Of a stretch of 64,000 nt of DNA, positions 1 to 13,660 are shown one piece after another. The notes beneath the pieces were generated by a model. It did no database searches and had not been told where the DNA came from. It saw only the letters and a list, made by a program, of their open reading frames with translations. This stretch comes from Paraescarpia echinospica (lineage: Eukaryota; Annelida; Polychaeta; Sabellida; Siboglinidae). The stretch is taken from NCBI GenBank assembly GCA_020002185.1, contig CM034542.1, positions 54,715,858 through 54,779,857 on the forward strand, written 5' to 3'. Position 1 is the stretch's first letter, and each line of letters begins with the position of its first letter. The translations under genes were made by a program, and so were the position numbers.

Positions 1-1688
1 ATTCGGACATACTTTAGTATTTTTGCGTCCGTATGTTTTTGTACAGCTGAGAATTTTATTATTTTTAAGTGTCCCAATACATACGGTTGTTACAGTAGTT
101 TTTGACATGTTCACTCCATGGTCACTGTCAATACTGGTTCACTGCAGTCAGTGGTCAGTCTTCTCATTGCTGCCATAGCACACTGGCCAATCACAAATTC
201 TACATAATAATTATATTTCATGGAGTCAAACATGTAGAAGTAGCACACTGCCATTAAAAGCACAATGTGTGGTCATTTTTATCACAAAATCATGTAATAC
301 ACCATAAAAACTATTTTACATCTTGATTGCCTGAATATGTTCTACATTTTGTGTTTAATACATCATATTCATTTTATTAAGCGAACATGCCCTAACTGGT
401 GCACAGCACCCCTTTTGGCAGCGTCTAAAACGATGACGGCGATCTCCAACGCCAATCTTGTCTGTTGAATCGATCATTATAATTTAATTTCTACCAATGC
501 CACATTAGTTTCAAAACTGATGAAAATAAATATCAAATTATCAGACTTTACAGTGTTCTTGTATCCTTTTGCTCATGTGGATGTATAAATCATTTGCCAG
601 TAAGGTCTGCTGAGAGATCTGTACCTAGGAACCCCAGAAAATGGGTGTAAACCCTTGTATGCTTACTGGAAAACAAAATTTGACATATGTTCGTGTCTCA
701 AATATTTGGTAAGCGTATTATATGCTTAACAGAACGAATATGGTACTGTGATTGTTTTCTGATGATCAACACACGCCATCCATTCCTGTGTCTGATAGTT
801 GGGCCTTGCAGTGAACTGCACAGTGTCTCACAGGGTGGGTTATCAGGGTAATCGTCTGAGTGGAGAGGCAACCAGCAGTCAGGTAGATTACCTGTTGATA
901 AGATTACCACCATCTTGTTTGGGAGCCACCATGTGTCCAGAAGCTGCCCTGTGGCCTGCCAGGTTGGGCGTGTGGCTGGGTGGAATGAAAGAGATAGATA
1001 CTATGGAATGTACACAGCCTGGGGCAGTCTTATTGAGAAGACAGGGGTAGGGAGCAGAAAGGTGCAAGAGCTAAGGTCTGCCATAGGTCCTGGTATGACG
1101 TGTCACATATGGGCATCTATAACATTATTGTCTACCTAATTATACCAAAGTTTTGGCACTGACGTACAGATAGGTGTTATCATGGATTCGCATTATTACG
1201 CCAACACATGCTGCATTTGGGCACACATGATGCAATGTAATGCCAAATTATGCTAAATTCTGGTGTATTTGGGCAGAAATTGGCTGCTCCAGTATGCAAA
1301 CATCAACTGCAGCAGCAGTTGTGGCACCAGGTGCAAGCAAGACTTCTAGCAAGGACCGAGAAATATCACTGCATCCATGATTGGGCCTGAATCTCAACAA
1401 GAGACTACCCTGCCTGTTCGTCTTTGACACCTCTGGAGACAGTCGCTGTCCATCACTGTATGGGTGCAGAGTGCAGTGTTTGTCCGTGATCATGAGCAGG
1501 GCATGGGTGTCATCGGGCAAGGAGGGATATGAAGGTGCCGAGTCAAGACCTAGAGAACTATCTCTCTGCGAAGCCCTCGTCTGAGAGGGTGAGAGACAGG
1601 TGTCTTAGGTTGTGTGCTTCTAGTGGAACTTATACGGTAGTAACATTTTACACGCTTAATTAAATTTGCCACATACCTGTGTTCACAG

Positions 1689-1831
1689 CTGCCAAGCCCT
1701 GCTTTTCCAAAGTTGACAGCTTATACCTAGAACTGAAGGGATTCCCCGATTCCCAGGTGGATGGCATCATTCCCAAGGGGGAGGGGGGTACCATCGTGGA
1801 TCCGTATGCGCATTATGAGGGGAACTGGTGA
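1689..1831 (+). CDS. Possible terminal coding exon, unknown protein
   Basis: A TTCACAG acceptor at 1682..1688 is followed by an open stretch of 46 codons ending in TGA (1829..1831). It is more GC-rich than its surroundings and has a protein-like composition, with the words LYLELKGFPDSQVDG and a C-terminal DPYAHYEGNW. I do not recognise the family. It lies on the strand opposite the PPP1R12-like gene, inside that gene's intron 2, so it would be the last exon of a nested gene or a decayed gene remnant. No upstream partner exon was found. Chance is a serious alternative. Confidence 0.2.
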
Positions 1832-3424
1832 CATGTCGTACAGGTCCATTTGTTGTCACCTTTCGCAAATTGCTCTCCATCAAGTAAAACTGTCAAATTG
1901 TTGAAGTTAAACAATTCAATGCTCCCACCCTAAATCCACAAAAATATCTTCCACAAAAATGTTCAAACTTATCTTCCATGAAAATATCCTCCAGTGATGA
2001 AAATATAACTTGCTTTAACTGTTGTTCTGCCTGGCAACAGTCTATGAGCACTGGTCAAACTTACATTTAGTGAAACAAAAACCACTGCTAAATCCCAGGA
2101 TTGCATTGTCTTGGAAGCAGATAGTTATCACCATTGGGTGCTGGTCGATTCTTTCCCTTGACTAGCTGTTACCTACGGCACTGGATTCTCCTAAACATCT
2201 GCAGGTGATTAAAGTGTAGCGTGCAACCCAATTTCACACATCATGTCTTTAGAACCCGGCTAAATGTCCCACTTTTTCTACTCCTCCGTAGAATGTGCAA
2301 ATAACACATAAAAACAGAACTCATATGATTGCTAAAAAGTCCACATCAAGATCGATGTGTTGAAATCTTTTTTCAACATCGAAACTATGCGGGAACATTT
2401 AAATATAAACACAGCAGCGTAAATTTATGTTTTAATAACTTCTCTAAGAACTATGCCCAACGTGAACGAAGCTGGAAACAAACAGGCATGCCACCTGGTG
2501 GAAATGGCACACATTTCAACTGCAAATACCAGCAGTTGAAGAAAGATGACAGCAAAACATGGGCCAATTCAACAAATTGTATTAGACAAGTAGTTAAAAA
2601 AGTGTACTGGTATGGTACTATTTTGACCTCTGATACAAATCTGACTCAGTTATCATCTTTAACAAACTGCTATACACCATTGGCTACAGCGTTGGCACTG
2701 ACTGCTGTATGTATGTCAATAAAAAACAAACTTTATTGATAAATGGGTAAGATATAAACCACAAGCTACCCAATTTTTGCTTGAATGGAGACAGACCTGC
2801 AAGCTAGACATTACAACCTGCTCTACCAAGACAGACCAATTCAACTCCACTAAGTGGCCATTGCTGTCAACACTCGACAGATTTCAACACACTGGTCAAT
2901 GTAAACTGTCGCTGGAGAGAAGTTATTCATCTTTTTCCCGTCGGTGAATGTTACAATGTTTTATGTAATCATGTAACCTTATAACTTATAGGAATCAGAA
3001 CAAAAATGTATCATCATGTATCCTAAATTATGTTGTTTCTGTATACATAAGTACACTTGAACTTTGCCTTATGACCATCCTGACAACACAGTCATGTTGG
3101 AGTCATGATATGTGCACCAAAGTACATGATTCAGGAAGGTCAACCGATAGAGCAATTCGGGCAGATGGCGTAGGCCACAGTGCAAAACAATGAGACTAAC
3201 CAGACCATTATAGTTACTTACAGCTGATCAATGCTAATTGGCCACTTGGTGATGAAAGGCGACAACAGGAGGCCACCCACTCTGTACTCCATGTTTACAC
3301 AAAGACCAGAGAATGACAGCACATAACAAAGCCAGGGCTCATACTGATCAAAAAAAAAAAATAACAACTTGTGGGTGCACTGAATTATTCTGTAAAGACA
3401 GCCAGCAAGTATTAGAAAACTAGT

Positions 3425-3545
3425 CTAGTCAGGTGACGGTTCAGTCCAGTGACAGTCCAGTCCGGTGACGGTCCATTCCCGTGAAGGGTCCAGTCTGGTG
3501 ACAGTCCAATCTGGTGACGGTCCAGTCCAGTGATGGTCCAGTGAC
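3425..3545. repeat. Degenerate short tandem repeat (~17-18 bp unit)
   Basis: About seven imperfect copies of GGTGACGGTCCAGTCCA-type units, with variants such as GTGACAGTCCAATCT and GTGAAGGGTCCAGTCT. Intronic minisatellite with no coding potential. Confidence 0.7.
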
Positions 3546-4199
3546 AAAGGGTCAGTGTTTAGTGGCTATGTGTTTGTGAATGTGTGAAGTGTGATCAAAC
3601 TCAGTTGTCAGGACAACCCTAACCCTGATCATGAATACCGTCTACAACGATTCATTTCATAAACCATTCCTGGTCTTAGATGTTGTTTGTCATCGATGAT
3701 CCGACATGACATGATGTTCTCCACACATGATGACACACTTTGACACATATCCGGCAGTCACCGTTTGATGCCTATCTGTGCCTTTTCACCAACGTCATGC
3801 ATGAGCGAGCACCCTGGGGTGATATCAGAAGCCAGTGAACCATGACGACATGGTCACTGCCTACTTTATGTAGTATGTCACAGACAGTTACTCAATGCCT
3901 GCTGTAGTAAGTCAGTCAGTGACCCACACACAGTCAGTGTAGGGCTGTTAGGGACAAGACTTCATAGACAAGCTCAAGCTATGAAGCCTTTGCACAAACA
4001 CCACAACTTGACAATACGCACACAGCAACGAAGGCACAAGGTAGCACTAATCCAAACCTGGATCGCCGACACATAAACACAAATTCCTGGATCTGCAGTA
4101 GCTTAGATCGTAATAACATAGGTACACTGGCACTGATGCATGTTCCCGGGGGGTCACTGTGTAATTTCACACTTTACGGGCTACAATGTTCAGCATTAT

Positions 4200-4895
4200 T
4201 TGACTTAACTTGACTTAAATGTCTAGGCCAATTTGACCTCCTGGATGTCACATCCCTCCATTTTGTTCTATCTAGAGCACACCGCTCTGCTGTTAAAAGC
4301 GGGAGTCCAGTGTCCTGTCTAACTTGATCACTCCTCCTCTTCCGCGGCCTTCCTTGTTTTCTGTGTCCTTTAAAGTCTTCTTTGAAAGCTATTTTTATGA
4401 GATTTTCATTTGGCATATGGCAGACATGTCCAAACCACCGGAGTCTTCTATGTCTGATGACATCTGAGATGGATTCAGGGGTGAATGTCTCGTCTCTGAT
4501 TTGGCTATTTTGTAGTCTGTCTGCCCTAGTAACACCTCTGATAGCCCAGAGGCAATGCCGCATCTCAAAAACTTCAAGAGAGTGCATCTCTTGTGATAGT
4601 AGTGTCCATGTTTCTGCACCATAGATTGCTATAGGCAGTATAAGGGCACCATATAGTCTGGCTTTTGTTCTTATTGAGATGCCTCTGTTTGAAAATATGT
4701 TGTTTCTGAGTCTACCAAAGGCTGCTAAAGCTGAGGCTATTCGCCTGTCAACATCTCTCTCTCTGTAGAAGGTACTATGCTGCCTAGGAAGCAGAACTCT
4801 CTCAGTCTCGAGTTATTCATTTTCCAGGATGATATGCTTGTCTGATGAGGTGTATTATTTACTTTGACAAAAAGTATGTCAGTTTTTCGTATTAG
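4200..4895 (-). mobile_element. LINE (RTE-like) reverse-transcriptase C-terminal fragment, decayed
   Basis: Read on the minus strand, the region encodes, in more than one frame, the C-terminal part of a non-LTR reverse transcriptase. In order these are KTDILFVKV, FCFLGSIVPSTER, then YGAETWTLLSQEMHSLEVFE, RHRRLRWFGHVCHMPNE, GHRKQGRPRKR and LDRTKWRDVTSRR. The longest intact piece covers 4174..4587. Frameshifts separate the upstream blocks near 4640 and 4740..4800. The 3' end carries two copies of a TTGACTTAAC-type tail (4200..4220), and RTE-type elements typically end in short tandem tails. The endonuclease and the RT core are absent, so this is a dead 5'-truncated copy. Confidence 0.8.
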
Positions 4896-7800
4896 TTTCT
4901 GTATCATATCATTGTGTGTAACCAAGGTAACTTCATTAACTGTGGCAGAAAATCATTTTGTGAACCGATATTTCAAGAAACATATCTGTGCCCAAACCAG
5001 TTTTCTGAACCAAATGTTGCACAACTTACATTTCTATCTTTTGTTAAATGTATGCATATCATAACATGCTAAAGTGTCCTTTTATGGTTTATATGTAGGA
5101 TTACTGAAATTGTTGTCCAAAATATCAAGCTCCTGCTGACAGTTACGCAATCGCAGAATCGTGATTTGAATATATCAATTTCTGGTTCGATTTCAAAACA
5201 TGTCTACTTCCTAGAACTTTGCATGAATTCCAATTTATGCTTCTCCGGTGATTTTGTTTAAGTAACACATTATACTGGTTTGTACTTTCTGTATAATACT
5301 GCACAACACTGAACACTGTCAGTAAAACTACGCCAGTTTTTTAAAGCATCATATGCAGTTAGTGCATTGAGGATAGAAATAGAATGGAGGGCGGAATTGT
5401 AAACACGTCATAACTCGGTGGAAGACCAATTACACAGCGGTCGGTCAGTACAATCAGATGGAATTAGTTCCCTCTAGGTGGCAACATTTTCCACATCAAG
5501 ATTGCACGAGAGATTATATCTGGGCACCAATAATGTTTTAGTTGCCTCAGAACAAACCTTAACTGTTCAGCTTTAGCTAAATCTGTCATAGTTACTTTAG
5601 GCTGCCTGACATGTTAAACCAATAATTTAAAAACCATAATAAAAAAATATTCTGTTACCAAAGTTACAACTGAATATTTTTATTAATTAGCTGGGGAGAA
5701 GTAACACATTTTCATAATGGGGTTTCATATTTACGACTGATAACACATAATTAAAATATTTATTTAAATTATTATTCAAGTGGAATTTCCACTTGAACTG
5801 TATAAAAAACATTAAAATCTGCTGATTCAGTGTTTTTCTCTGAGACATAACAGGTCAGTATGGGTGAAAACAGCTACCCTCCTCCCTCCCCCTAGGACAG
5901 TCTCATTGTAGCAGTAGTATATATGACATGTAGGAAGACATAACCAGATAGTATTGGGCATGTATTTTAGGCCTTCAAATCACGTCAGCCAGGATTTGGA
6001 CAGACATGCATCCAGGCAAATGTATACACGTGGCTTGATCAAAACTCCAAAGAACATTGGGAAAAGTTACCACTTTGACGTCCAATCGGCAACACCCTGT
6101 GAACTAAATGAGAAACTCCCTGGACAACACTGAGTAGAATAAATTAAGGCCTCAACTCGCTCCCCACGGTGTGAAATACAGCACTAGACTTGTGATACAA
6201 TCCGAGTTGTAGCACTGCATAAATAGTGTTTAAAAGTGAAAGAAGAAGAGGAACATAGCATCACCTCTAAGACCTGTCAGCAGACTGAGCCACAGTCACA
6301 TGCCTATGACAGTGTGGAGGCAGTCCATGTGTACTAGGGCTAGCAGGATTGCCCCAACCTTAGGGTAGTTATCTCTCACAATTTATTTTGGTTTAGTAGT
6401 AATACACGTATGTTGCACTCGTATGACAGTTTTAATAACAAATAATTATTTGTTTACAATGTTATATTTATATAGCATTTTTAAGCCCCTAATTGCAGAT
6501 GGTAAATATAATGCCTGCTTTCGTAAAGTTATGCATTAAATGTTCTATATTCAACTCAAGTACCTAACAAAGTGATTGCCCAGTACTGCTGTCTGACATT
6601 GTTGGTGTCTCATTAAGATTAAATACTGGTTAGTCAATTAAAAATATACCTTTTACCTCATATGGAGAAGGTTGGTAAACATAAGCTAGCGACCTAGGAC
6701 TTAAACAAAAAACTGTCCATTACAAACAGGTGTACACACACTGTTGTCTACCTTAACCATAACTAGTTCTGTGGCGAGTGTTTTTAATGCATTAATATTT
6801 AAAATTTATAGCTCAAGAGACAGCCGTGTTCAAATTAGATTTGATGATCATAGCACGACCAGGGTTTGGATCAATCTGGACTGTAGCCTTGTGTCAGTCA
6901 CACATCAAACATTTAAATAGCACATAGTGCGTGCTCTGCCAGGCGTGTATAACAAGATCTATTTTATTTGAGGAAATTCAAATGCAGACACATACTGTTA
7001 TTGTATACAAAACAGGAAGTGTGCCAGGCCTGAAAAATGTGTTAAATTTAATTTCTTCGATAAATCATTTATCAAAAATAACTGTTTCAAAACTTCGCAT
7101 TTCAGTTTCTCAAGGCAACAGCCAAATATATCTGCAAAATATTTAATAGACAATTAATATGGAATTTTCTTTGGCATCTCTGATTTTAAACTGTCAACAA
7201 AATCCCAGTAAATTGCTGTCATAAAGATAACACTGAAAAGAAAAAAATATAAGTTCTTCCTCCATCCCAGGGGAGTGTGTTTTGTTTCAGATCATTCCCA
7301 GTCAGGGTATCAATTACTGTTATATAAAGACACAGACAACTAGCACTAAGACGTCATGACCACATCGGCCATGGGGGGAGGTGTGTACCAACACCGGCAG
7401 TTTGTTGTTTCCTTACCCATGGGTTATTAATTCCGAGCGGCATCAATACCTAGCAACCATTAAGCAACCCAACATAAATGTTTCACGACAAGATCCCCTG
7501 CATACATACATGACTTCTTTCTTAGACAATGTCCTCCTAAATCATGAACCGGTCCTGTACAAATGAAACCAATTTCAAATTCTGTTCACAGCCATAACAA
7601 AAAATGACACATTTACTTAGACAAGTCTACACTTACGCCAAACGTACACACTGAAAGGTACCATGGACTCACACATGGTTATACTGATCAATTTACATTC
7701 TCATAATACAATTTCTGGGAATCAGAAACAGAACATTTAAGCTATGATAAAGGGGAATTATTTGAAGGTACCCATGACCTCAAACATAATCCTTAGTGAT

Positions 7801-8389
7801 ACAACCCTCAGCATGGATAAATGTCCATAGATTCATAATACATAACATCCAACAAAACATGGATTTTTAAAAATAACAACTATAGGCATTTATGGGAAGA
7901 ACTTTAGCCGCATAACTACAATGTTGAATAGAGGGGCTCCATTGCTATACACCTGCTCAAATGATCTGTTATGTGATACAATGTAAACAAACTGTCCAAC
8001 GGCCCAGACCAACAATGAGCAGGTGGGACTAGACTCAAGTGACGTTACACAACTCATTCTTACGTATATATATTTAGCCAACGATACGACTGAATCAGGC
8101 ATTGTCAGTTTTTGCCCATTTGTCTTCCATTGTTGATGTTCATGGGTCTGTATGTGGCCACATTAGCACTGCCGAGATTGTCATCAGCACGCTGCAAGAA
8201 ACAACCCACAATGCACAGACCCAACTAGACCTCTGTCTGAAAGACATTCCATGTTCAAACTGTACCGATGCCTGTTGTCGAATGTAAAGTTTTCACCTAC
8301 AATAACCGGCATGGTACATTGGCAATAGGCATGACTTCGAACAATCTTGACGATCTCATAAATCAGGCGCAGACATGGGGTCTTTAACT

Positions 8390-8650
8390 ATCCTACTGAA
8401 GTTGTGAATCGACAGCACGGATGGTTCACGAACAATTTCACTGAAGTCGTGGGTGGTAAACAATCTCACCAATCTAACGAACCAGCCATATGTGTGGTTC
8501 TTAAACAATCTCACTGAACCCAAGATCCAGCAGCAAGGATAGCTCATGACAAGCTCTGTAGATTTCATCAGTCAAGACATGGCTCTTGAGCAATCTCATG
8601 GATCAGAGTTATCAGAGGCAAGCATTGTTTTTGAACAATCTCAAGTCCCA
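8390..8650. repeat. Degenerate repeats built on AACAATCTCACTGAA
   Basis: The word AACAATYTCACTGAA or close relatives recurs at about 8420, 8457, 8503, 8588 and 8634, with related text between copies. The spacing is irregular and divergence is high, so this looks like an old minisatellite. No function is visible. Confidence 0.4.
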
Positions 8651-10023
8651 CCTGTATCACACAAATCAGCAGTGTTTGCTCGTTGACAACCACTAATCAG
8701 CTATGATCTATAGGTGTATAGAAACTACAGACCCAAGTACCTTTACTTCTATCAAACCGATGTCACACCGACTCGAGGTTAGACCATCACAGTGAAATCT
8801 AAATAAAACCTCACATCTATAACAACATTGTTTCCTGTCAGGTGAAACACTCAATTGTCAATAAAGTAAGTCTCTCACAAGTATCCAGATACTTGGCAAG
8901 GCCTGAATTTTATAAATATCATTATGTCTCCAAACAAACTGCTTTGATCAAAGTCTACTAGCATAAATACTTGTCCTCTAGATGGCGCAACATTCACAGA
9001 GTCAGAAGACCGTCTCCTGGAGTTTTCATCAATGACATTTGTTACAACGTAAATACTTTGAACAGTTTTTCATGTTAACAAAAGCTAAGAAAAACATCCC
9101 CAACTAATAGATAGCCCTTGCCACATCGGAACAATCACAGGATATATGCATACCATTATGAACAATCGATTTATATCTGTCTAACATATGGTATGAAACC
9201 TAAAAACCGTAATTAAGGGCCCTTAACAAATGATGAATTTTGAAAAAAAGTTTTTTTTTTTCCAAAGGGCATAGATTAATCCCTGAAACTTTGGCACCGC
9301 AGATCCACAGTGTTCAGGAGGCAACGTTAAGATACATATGCTGGCTCAAAGTTCAATTAAGCTTTCTTAAAGTTAATTATTGTTAATCTCAGCTGTGTTT
9401 GTCTACATTAAGTGTAAATGATGTGATATCTGAACCAGCCATGTTATCCCGCAGTGCACAAATACATAACATGTCACAGTAGAATTACTACTACAACTTC
9501 ACTCCAATTGCATAACAAGTTTTAATATTAGCTTAACTGACAAGTCTTGAAATGAAGTGGGTAAGAGTTGCTTGTATTGACCAAGACACTACTGTTGCAC
9601 AAAATAACTCCTTGTTATTTTGTGAGACTTTTTTTACTGTAGCTGACTATTTTTTTAAGAAAAGAACGCATCAGTAGAAACAGGAGAAATTAATTAACCA
9701 TAACCAAGTCAACAACATAAAACAACAAAACATCTTATAATCAGTAATAAATATATAAAAAGTGGTTCCAAGAACTTGAAAACCCAACAACTCAAATTAA
9801 AATTTGCTTTATAAGCATATTGTAATGCTGTAATTATTACAAGCATCACTATCTGGATATAAATGACTGTCTTCTTTGAGTCAGCTGCTGGAAAGACAAA
9901 AATTCAACAACAAAAGCTGTACGTATTTGCTCATTCAGTGAACTGTAACATTGTAACCAATTACAGTTGTAACCAACCATCTTCGCATAGAATCAGCCAG
10001 TGTAAAGATGACCGGTCACTTAC

Positions 10024-10154
10024 TTGGTGATCTCGTAGAAGCCACAGGAAGCAGCAGCATGCAGTGCAGTCCACCCCTCACTGTCCGCTGCGTCTATGTT
10101 GGTGCTGTGTTCTGCAAGGAACTTCACCATGCGCAGGTTGTTGTCTATACATGC
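10024..10154 (-). CDS. PPP1R12A-like: PPP1R12/MYPT-like, coding exon 2 (ankyrin repeat)
   Basis: On the minus strand a TTGCAG acceptor (ending 10155) precedes an exon that translates as ACIDNNLRMVKFLAEHSTNI followed by DAADSEGWTALHAAASCGFY and EITK. It ends at GTAAGT (10023). The pattern is that of the second ankyrin repeat of MYPT proteins (GWxxLHAAASCG). Length is 131 nt: it begins in phase 0, matching the end of exon 1, and leaves phase 2. Together with exon 1 it gives residues 86-129. In the MYPT family these ankyrin repeats wrap the PP1 catalytic subunit and shape its preference for myosin light chain. Which paralogue (12A, B or C) this is cannot be decided from two exons; invertebrates commonly have a single one. 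Confidence 0.93.
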
Positions 10155-10280
10155 CTGCAACAAGAGACGTACTAATCTTCATTTTCACAAACACTGGCGA
10201 GTTGCAGAATGTCACAAATGCAGGGCTAACAAATAACCCTTGTGGGCAGTGAACTACCGGACCGTGAGCTTTAGAAATCT

Positions 10281-10612
10281 GGTAGTCCTTCCAAATGTCA
10301 GGTGGTCCTTCCAATTGTCTGGTAGTTCTACCAAATGTCTGGTGGTCCTTCCAAATGTCAGGTGGTCCTGCCAAATGTCTGGTGGTCCTAACAAATGTCA
10401 GGTGGTCCTGCCAAATGACTCGTGGTCTTGCCAAATATCAGGTGGTCCTACTAAATGTCTGGTGGTCCTTCCAAATGTCTGGTAGTCCTACCAATTGTCA
10501 GGTGGTCCTGCCAAATGTCTGATGGTCCTACCAAATGGTTGGTGGTCCTTCCAAATGTCTGGTGGTCCTGCCAAATGTCTGGTGGTTCTTCAAAATGTCT
10601 GGTAGTTCTTCC
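10281..10612. repeat. 20-bp minisatellite, ~17 copies
   Basis: Tandem copies of GGTGGTCCTTCCAAATGTCT with scattered substitutions. The unit length is constant at 20 bp, so reading frames stay open on both strands and give artefactual ~80-118 residue frames. The array sits about 125 bp upstream of the exon-2 acceptor of the minus-strand PPP1R12-like gene. On that strand it is purine-rich in places (AGGACCACC...). Confidence 0.95.
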
Positions 10613-10771
10613 ACTGACTCAGACAAGACAGCCAAGACATCACCAACCCCACAACATTTTAAACAATGTATGATAGTCTTCTAATAACTGCATTCAATTT
10701 TGTTAAGTGGACCACAAAGTTTTGGTTGTCCAACAACATGTCTGGTAGAATTAGGCCATTCTGAAAGTCGA

Positions 10772-10859
10772 TGTTACTGGAGTAACACACCTGTGTTACT
10801 GGATTAACACACTTGTGTTACTGGATTAACACACTTGTGTTACTGGAGTAACATACTTG
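10772..10859. repeat. Four 22-bp tandem units, each with a palindrome
   Basis: Units start at 10772, 10794, 10816 and 10838. The outer two contain the perfect palindrome TGTTACTGGAGTAACA; the inner two carry the variant TGTTACTGGATTAACA. The linker is CACCTG or CACTTG. Each unit can form a short hairpin. Confidence 0.9.
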
Positions 10860-13660
10860 GTGATAGGGAAAAAATAATGTTTCACGCCTAAGAGTTAATT
10901 GACCACTGGATTAATTTCACTTACTGAGGTACACACTTATCATGTCTGTCCCAAGGTGGATGGTTCTAAAGGACCTCTGCCAGGAATTAGATACCTAGTT
11001 GAATATTATTGTCTGTAAGTTAGCATACTGCAAGAAATCGCAGATGGGGCCATTCAGTGCGTTATTTTTTCCCTACCACCCAACCGGTGCTGGATATCAA
11101 TTGCAGGTTTCTGGTGCAGTTACACCGGAAACATTTACTTGTGTCACTTACATGTACCTGGCATTACACAAACTTCCTTGGGAGTAACTTGCTTGTAATT
11201 ATTAATACAGGTCCATACATGTGATTAAAATACAAAATGTGAAACTAGACTGTTTATATAAGTATAACTTATATTTTTGCACAGATTTACACTGGGACAT
11301 TCTGTTCTGATTTCAATCAACGTTTGATTATATTATTGCCCGGTCAGCGGAGAACAGAGATTATGACTTGTAAACAAATATTGTGGCTGGATAATTAAGT
11401 ACTTAGTATGTTGAAATACACTTCTGGCTTTCGACTGGCTTCAGTGTAAGTTCCATAGTGCCTCCTTTCACCAGACAAAGATTGCAGCAATTAATTCAAG
11501 GATCAGATTATGTTACACAATACCTTGCAGACCATACTTTAGTGGCAACACCCAGCAAGACGTGGATCCAAAGACTGATCATAGTTCTGTTGTATCATAA
11601 AGTTATGTTATAGTATATAATCAATAGATAGATATATATTCTTGACTTTTAAAAACTTATGTTTTTTTCATAATTTATATTTGCAATTTTCTTATATAAT
11701 TTCACCATTACTGGTGGGTTTAATTTGAGCATTTCAATCATGTTTACAAATTGCATGCTGAATGGAAAAGTTGGTATCCACAGATAGACAACACAGAAAT
11801 TATAATTTAATAATTATGGTTCATTAAAGACATGTGAGAGTTCAAGACATTAGATCAGATGTGGTTTAAACAAAAAACACAATTTTACAATAAAAACGAT
11901 CAAACTTTTACATGTAAACATCATACGAACACAGCCAGGTGAAGCGGACAAAAAATGGATCCAGCAAACAAAGCCATAATTGCAACAACGTTAGTCACCG
12001 TGTGCTGACTCAGATACATGTAACGCATAACTACAATCTGCGGGAGAATATCTAAGGTCCACCGGGGATGCGAGTCTGTGAAAATGATTTCTACAGTGGG
12101 AGGAGACAGGGCAGAGTCACTTGAGGGAAGGGGAACAGCTTCCACGGGATGATATCACCAAACCCTCATTCTCGGTTGCACAAGACCACGCCGCTGTCAT
12201 AATGACGATAAGCAATAGACAGTGGCGTTTTTGTAATTCCAAGGTTATTTTATACAGACAACAAGCAAGTTGCTGTTTGTCATTTCACTGACCTGCTGCA
12301 CAGTTTTTGCTAAAACCTCAAATCTAGTTTTCACGAAAATCAAAATGGGAGATATCTCTCATCAAGTTTTTACGAAAAACAAGAAAATATCATCTCGATG
12401 AATTAAGGGGATCCCTCCATCACTGACAGACCTGCCCTCATGTCTCTCACCAGCATCACTGTTCGTGTCTTCAAATATATATTTCTCCATTCGTAACTAT
12501 TTTTAGGGTTCAAAATATCATAGAAATGGGGTACCATACTTATCAAAAGCACTTTATTTACACTTTTGTTTAATTAAGTGTTAGCAACTTTTTAGACGCT
12601 TTATTTTGTTACAAAAAAATTTTTAATAGCTGTATTAATCATTATAATTTTAAGTCTTAGCATTTTAGACACATTGTCAACACCCTTGAACAGAGTAGTG
12701 TCTGGAAATAAAGTGCATTATTATATTATTATTTTTACTATTCGTTTACCATGAACGTGGTAATAATTTATTGACCTGCCCCTATGGTAGATTCCTAATA
12801 TTATGGTAGATTCCTAGTATTACGCAGTCCTGACTGCTAATGCCCCAAAACACTCAGTCTTTCTCAAGCAGCCTCCACTAGACTCAACTAAATCTTACTC
12901 TACCCTCAACGCAGGGACAGCAGAGCAAATTGACGATTCTAATTGATTGGATCTGTTGTTGTGTAGGAAGCAAAGACGCCATCAGCTCAACTGTATTTTC
13001 TGATGCACCAAGTCGGTGTTAAACATCAATCATGTTTGTTATTTACAACCAGCGGCTGGCTTTGGAGTACCCATTAGCCAATCAGTCGGACACAACAACT
13101 ACAAATAACACTCTCTGCTCTGTTGATTTAGTCCGCCATGAATGAGGTTTATTGATGTTCAAATTTGTAAAATGTGAATAGGTTGAGTAATATGCACAGT
13201 CAATATTATAAAAGAGAGGAGGTATTTGAACAAAAAATCATCGAAAGAATTTACTTTGATTGATTGACCTGGTAAGTTATGAAAGTGTGAACAACCTTAT
13301 AAATAATACCATGTCATAGTATACACTACAGAGCCAAACCACAATCGCAGGTTTGCAAAAACCTGACTGAATTAGATAAAAAAAACTCAGTTTCTTCGAT
13401 GATTTCAGCAAAACTAGGTCAAAACAAATTTGTACAAAACCGAGCTAGCATGTCATGCTAGTCACACATTACATTTACAAATTTTAACAATGAATCTGAT
13501 CAGATAACTTACATGCTCATTACAATTTACATAAACCTTCCCCGGCAAAGACAGCCGAGAAATAAACACCAGTACTTAGAAAGAAAAGAAGCAGATAAAA
13601 TAATGTTTTTAAAAACAGACATGCACAAGATAAAGCCAGCAGGCGTCACATTGCATACAG

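Larger units (their letters stand above)
1..10023 (-). other. Intron 2 (partial) of the PPP1R12/MYPT-like gene
   Basis: The donor GTAAGT follows exon 2 directly at 10023 on the minus strand, so everything to the left edge is intron unless a further exon was missed. I looked for the next ankyrin exon and did not find it. The stretch is AT-rich and mostly unique. Recognisable content is listed separately: a possible plus-strand exon near 1.7 kb, a short tandem repeat at 3.4 kb, a LINE 3' fragment at 4.2..4.9 kb and a degenerate repeat at 8.4 kb. I see nothing else between 4.9 and 8.3 kb or between 8.7 and 10.0 kb. Confidence 0.6.

Noticed and set aside
799..1590. Overlapping short frames in a GC-richer stretch on both strands
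   Set aside because: Stops break every frame within 90 codons, and no family or splice signals were convincing.
2329..2739. 136-codon open frame
   Set aside because: No ATG at its start, low-complexity Asn/Thr/Lys-rich composition, no recognisable motif; likely chance in AT-rich DNA.
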